Of a stretch of DNA of 64,000 nucleotides, positions 59,881 through 64,000 are shown piece by piece. The DNA is taken from NCBI RefSeq assembly GCF_047663525.1, contig NC_092593.1, positions 23,958,501 through 24,022,500 of the forward strand, read 5' to 3'. Positions within the stretch are counted from its first letter, which is position 1. Each line of letters starts with the position of its first letter. Below the pieces are notes generated by a model. That model was not told the DNA's origin and did no database searches. It was given only the letters and a program-made list of their open reading frames with translations. Made by a program: the position numbers and the translations under genes. The DNA is from Anas platyrhynchos. Taxonomy: Eukaryota > Chordata > Aves > Anseriformes > Anatidae.

Positions 59881-62800
59881 AGCGGCTTGGAGAGCATCCT
59901 CTTCCCAGAAGTGCTGATGCTTACAGCGAGCATCTGACGTGGGCTTTGCCCGTCGTTTCGGCCCATCGCTTAATTTTATTCTGCAACCGCTTTAGCGTGC
60001 TGCACGACTACATCGCTGATGCTCTTCCCCAAAGCTTCGGCAATGCAGATGCGAAGGACTAACATAACAGTACGTGAAACAAAAGACCTTGCTGCACTTC
60101 TCGGGGCGAGCTGGGAGTCCAAGGTCGAACCGCGAGCTGCAGTGCAACTTGCGAGGGGAGCCCAACCGAGCAAAGTGTCCGCGGGTCCTAGCCGAGGGCT
60201 GAAGGGACAGGCAGCGTCGGCAGCAGACGCTCACAGAGTAGGTGAAGAAAACTCCTTGGTGAAGGTGTGAGGAAATAGCTATTTTGGGAGTACAATCAAC
60301 TGTATCAACTCAATTTTAATGGAACTAGTACGTTTAATTGCATGCCTAACAGATTTTCTGTTCTCCAGATGATTAACTTGCGGAATGACACCAGCTCAAA
60401 GATTAAAATCTCATCAAATATCTAATGGTTTCTGTATAATATAATTGTGTTTGGTTTATAATAGATCTTTTCTAATAACTGGTCTTTGTCCATGTAGCTG
60501 GAGATACTGTAATTAGACTTTTTTTTATCTTGGTGTGAATGACATGACCTTGACCTCTAGAGGTTAAGCAGATTTGGTTGTATGGATGACAAGATCTTAA
60601 AAGTTTAATAGGACATTTATTTTTATGTATATATAGTATATAGGGTTTTCTTTTAATTTGGGTTAAGAAGTTGGCAGAAGAGGGATACCATCTCTTTTCT
60701 CTCCATTCCAGATAAATTAAGAGATGCAAACAACCTAAACATTTATTATTTAAAATATCCAAATGATGTTTATATTTGAACTACTTTTTCTGTACAAGTA
60801 AGTAATATGATGTATACCTGGAAAAACAAAATATCGCAGGATTTGTGAATTTTCCTCAAGCTCACTTCTTCCACTGCCTTTTGGTTTCCTGTATGCTCCC
60901 AGATGCTTCACAGGGCTTTTGAGCCCTGTAGCATTAGGGCTATTGTCAGCAGCCTTTCTTGTCACTTGCCCTTCTTAGTTCTTAGCCCATTCATAGCTTA
61001 CTCACACATGTCCATGATGCTTCAAGTTTCTGTTGCCATTTTTCTAATCTTTATTTTGCTTTGGTTCCACCCAGGGATAAGCAAACATTGATTTGTGTAT
61101 CTCTATGACTGAGTTTTTTTGTTGTTGTTGTTTGTTTGTTTTTTCCAAGTGCTGGTGTTGAGAGGCTGTACCATATTTACATTTAGATGTTTGGATGTGT
61201 TGTTTATACAACCATCAAAAATGTAACATTGCTTGCAGGTGTTACTCTGCAACTGAGCAGCCCATTCGGGCCTTGCTGCAAAGGCACTGTGGCTGTGGAA
61301 AGGTAAAGCATTGCAGCTTCTTCAGCAGGTCCATCCCCGCCTCTTGCTCTCTTGTGTGTGCTGCTGGAGATGTGACTTCTTCCTTCAGCCCAGGCTGGAG
61401 ATGGAGGCAGGGGATATTCATATTACTGCTTCATTTTCCTTCACTTCTTCGGCATGCGTGTGAATAGGATGCGCATGTGTATCTACCCCGTGGTGCCTTG
61501 CGTTTCTTCTGAAGTACGATCTGCCACCAGATTTCTTAGTGTGACAGACGTGAATGGCTTAGCTGTTGTGCTGCCTAATACATGAGATACTACCATGGGT
61601 TATCTCTGTGTTTTGTTGTTGTTGTTGTTTGCTTACTTTTCATATTTCTTAAGATTTCTGAGAGTTTAGGCTTCTGGTATCACGTGTTTCTGTCTCAGGA
61701 GAGCTGTATTTCCCAAAGAACGTTAGCCCTGCAGGTCAGTCCTGCCATGTCCCACTGGAGAACCTGCTGTCACTGCTCCTGGCATTGCAGTGGGAGGTAG
61801 GAAGGGCTACTGAAGTTGTATGTCTGCATTTTTACTGTGTGCACATATATACAGTAAGTCTGTGATGATGGTTTAATTAACTTTTAAGTCTTATATACAG
61901 GATAGAAAATAATTGTCTGTTTCTCCTGTCTTTTCTAACATATTTTTTTAAACACTGAACAATTCAAACAGTTCCCAGAGATTTCTGGTGTATATGATGA
62001 TTAAAACCTGTGAAGCTCATTTATTTATTTATTTGACTGGTAACTAAATGTTTTTGAAGTTTTTGGCTATACTGGCATGGGAAAAGGCAGCAGTTTCTGT
62101 AGATAATTTTCATGGGGAATGTTACTCTGGGCAATTGCACTTTTAAAAGGAATTTCTTCAAGAATTTCCTTCAGGCTTGTGTTTTTTTCTTAAGATGGGT
62201 TTTAATGAGATTAATAAAAAGTCCTTCCCAGTGGAATAATAAAGTAAATGCTTACTCTTTTTTTTTTTTTTTTGGTTGAATTTGCAACATCAAGGTTCTA
62301 AATGTCAAAGGAAGTGGCAACAGGTAATATATACAAATGTGAGTAATTTTACCTAGGCCATGTGAAGGGTGTTGGATTTTTGACCGATTCAAAACATAGC
62401 TGTGGTGATAGATGGGGAAACTCCAACTGTAAGAGGTGTAATGGGGAGGAAGTTGTGTAATGAGGGGGTGGCTGAGGCTAGCCAAATTTGGCTGAAATAT
62501 TATGAAACATTAAGAATATTAAACTATAGTAGTGTTTGTGCTATAAATAATGTTATCTACGTATGTTTGTAATTAATTTAACTGCTTGCATACCTAGGTT
62601 TTCCAAGCTGTGAATACAAACCTGTAGCTTTCAGCTGTTTCTGCTAAGTAAATAGACATACATGTATATACACATAAAGGCAGAATGTAGACATAAGGGC
62701 AGTTAAGAGCTTTCTTTAAATGCTGCTGTGTTTGTCCTGTTGAACAGTGTTCTTAGCACTTCCCTCTGCAGGGTTGTTCCTTTCAAAAGAGCTGAAAAAT

Positions 62801-63565
62801 AATGGAAGAGCTTTTCAGTGCAGGCAGCTGATAAGTCGGTCACAGTGAGGTTAGCTAAAGCGTGAAATATAGTAGATAGGAGAAGAACATGAGGGTCATG
62901 ATGTACAGGCAGTCAAACCAGTGTCTTTTAAGGAAACTTTTAGGCTGAATAGACCAGTTTAGTTATTGAGGTAGGGAAAAAAAAGGTGAACAATGCTAAA
63001 ATAGTGGAGACAACTGCTGAAAGAAAACAGAGTTGAAGTGTGTACGTGTGCGTGTGTGTCTGTTTTAAAAGGGGATCTGGATGGAGTGGCATCCAGAGAT
63101 TCCTTCCAACCTGACTTATTCTGACTGCTTTGGCATAACCCAGACACTACTGCTTGCTCCTTACAATGGAAAATAGATGGACCTTAGTAACTCTGAATTA
63201 CTTTCTCTGCGTATTAACCCCAGAGAACCCGCAACTAGTTTGGGTGCTGGCTCCAAGTAAAGTGTGTCAGTATGTGCTTGAGAGGTATACATGGTTAGGG
63301 AGGGTGGCAGCAGGGAGTGAGATGCTGCATTCCCAAGCCTGTCTTTGAGAAGGTGCAGAATTTCCAAGCCTGTCTTTCTGAGAAAGCTGCAGACTGGTTG
63401 TTCAAATGATTTCAATGCAAGTGCCTCCATCACCAGGTTGGAAACTGGTGAATGTTGTGTCTTATTTCTTGTATGGATTCACGGCTTTAAGAAGTGAATC
63501 TTTGAAGGAGGAAGAGGAGGAAGCTGGAGATTAAAAAAAGACTGAGAGGAAGGGTCTGGAAAATT
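59881..63565 (+). other. Probable OSBPL6 first intron
   Basis: No coding exon recognised; composition returns to AT-rich after about 60250. A small direct repeat lies at 63330-63392. Confidence 0.4.
63330..63392. repeat. Imperfect tandem duplication, about 30-bp unit
   Basis: Two copies share CCAAGCCTGTCTTT, followed by GAGAAGGTGCAG in copy 1 and CTGAGAAAGCTGCAG in copy 2. Confidence 0.85.
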
Positions 63566-63740
63566 ACAGAATCCTAGAACAACCCGAGTGGCAGTGACTG
63601 TCAAGGATCATTGAGTTCTACACCTGGCTTCGTACAGTACCATCCCAAAATTAATCCACATGTCTGAGAGCATTTTCCAAATGCTTCTTGAACTCTGGCA
63701 GGCTTGGAGCTGTAACCGCTTCCCTGGGAATGTATTACAG
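63566..63740 (-). mobile_element. CR1 LINE 3' fragment
   Basis: Plus-strand ACAGAATCCTAGAACAACCC, then GGATCATTGAGTTCTACACC, ACATGTCTGAGAGCATTTTCC and CTTCTTGAACTCTGGCAGGC, are the reverse complement of a diverged CR1 3' end. The right boundary is approximate. Confidence 0.85.
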
Positions 63741-64000
63741 CTGTAACGGCCTAACAAGAGCTTGTACAGCGATCCTTTGAAATGCATCACTGCACCAGGG
63801 AGAACAGTTGCATTCTGGAACAAAATTAAATATTTTTGTTGTGTGTGTTCCTTAAAGGTGAATATAGTTTAATACTAGTTGAGAATGCTTTTCTTGAAGA
63901 AAATAATGGATTCATTAACTTGGGGTGTAAAGGAATCTCTAGTAGATTATGAGCTTTGTATGGAGCTGCAGGGACTTCAAGTAACAGGTGTCGTGGTGCA

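Noticed and set aside
59763-60062. Search for OSBPL6 coding exons after the CpG island
   Set aside because: None of the frames resembles the OSBPL6 N-terminus, so coding exons must lie beyond the right edge.

Overview
The window is vertebrate nuclear DNA, almost certainly from a bird. Genes are split by GT-AG introns, promoters sit in large CpG islands, and the dispersed repeats are CR1 LINE fragments, some ending in the ATTCTATGAT-type 3' terminus seen in avian genomes. I cannot resolve the species. The order PDE11A (-), a cytochrome c gene (-), RBM45 (+), then a CpG-island promoter where OSBPL6 (+) is expected, matches the tetrapod block at human 2q31.2 / mouse chromosome 2.

Layout. Positions 1-25.9 kb hold the 5' end of PDE11A on the minus strand: first coding exon (23415-24185) inside a GC-rich CpG island, a 16-kb intron, second coding exon (7245-7403), and part of intron 2 running off the left edge. 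Positions 27.9-33.1 kb hold an intact two-coding-exon cytochrome c on the minus strand. Trp33 and the C-terminal Ala-Thr-Ser-Ser make it the testis type (CYCT), not somatic CYCS. A splice acceptor 8 nt before the ATG implies a further upstream non-coding exon. A small CpG patch near 32.8-33.1 kb holding four MYB-like sites at 9-bp spacing is a candidate promoter. Positions 33.1-34.9 kb are repeat-rich: a truncated CR1, an LTR-like element, and two long AT microsatellites, one containing a perfect 41-bp-arm palindrome. Positions 35.3-47 kb hold the complete RBM45 coding sequence (nine coding exons, 468 codons) plus a probable 3'UTR exon. Positions 47-58.5 kb are intergenic with one old CR1 relic. 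Positions 58.6-59.9 kb form the CpG island expected for OSBPL6. The last 4 kb look like its first intron; no OSBPL6 coding exon is visible.

The genes are unrelated in function: a dual cAMP/cGMP phosphodiesterase, a mitochondrial electron carrier, and a four-RRM RNA-binding protein. They form a conserved neighbourhood, not an operon. The items most worth following up are the intact avian CYCT, its possible MYB-site promoter, an in-frame upstream ATG plus GGC repeat that would add a polyglycine tract to RBM45, a Cys-to-Gly change in PDE11A GAF-A, and two hairpins outside known genes' exons.
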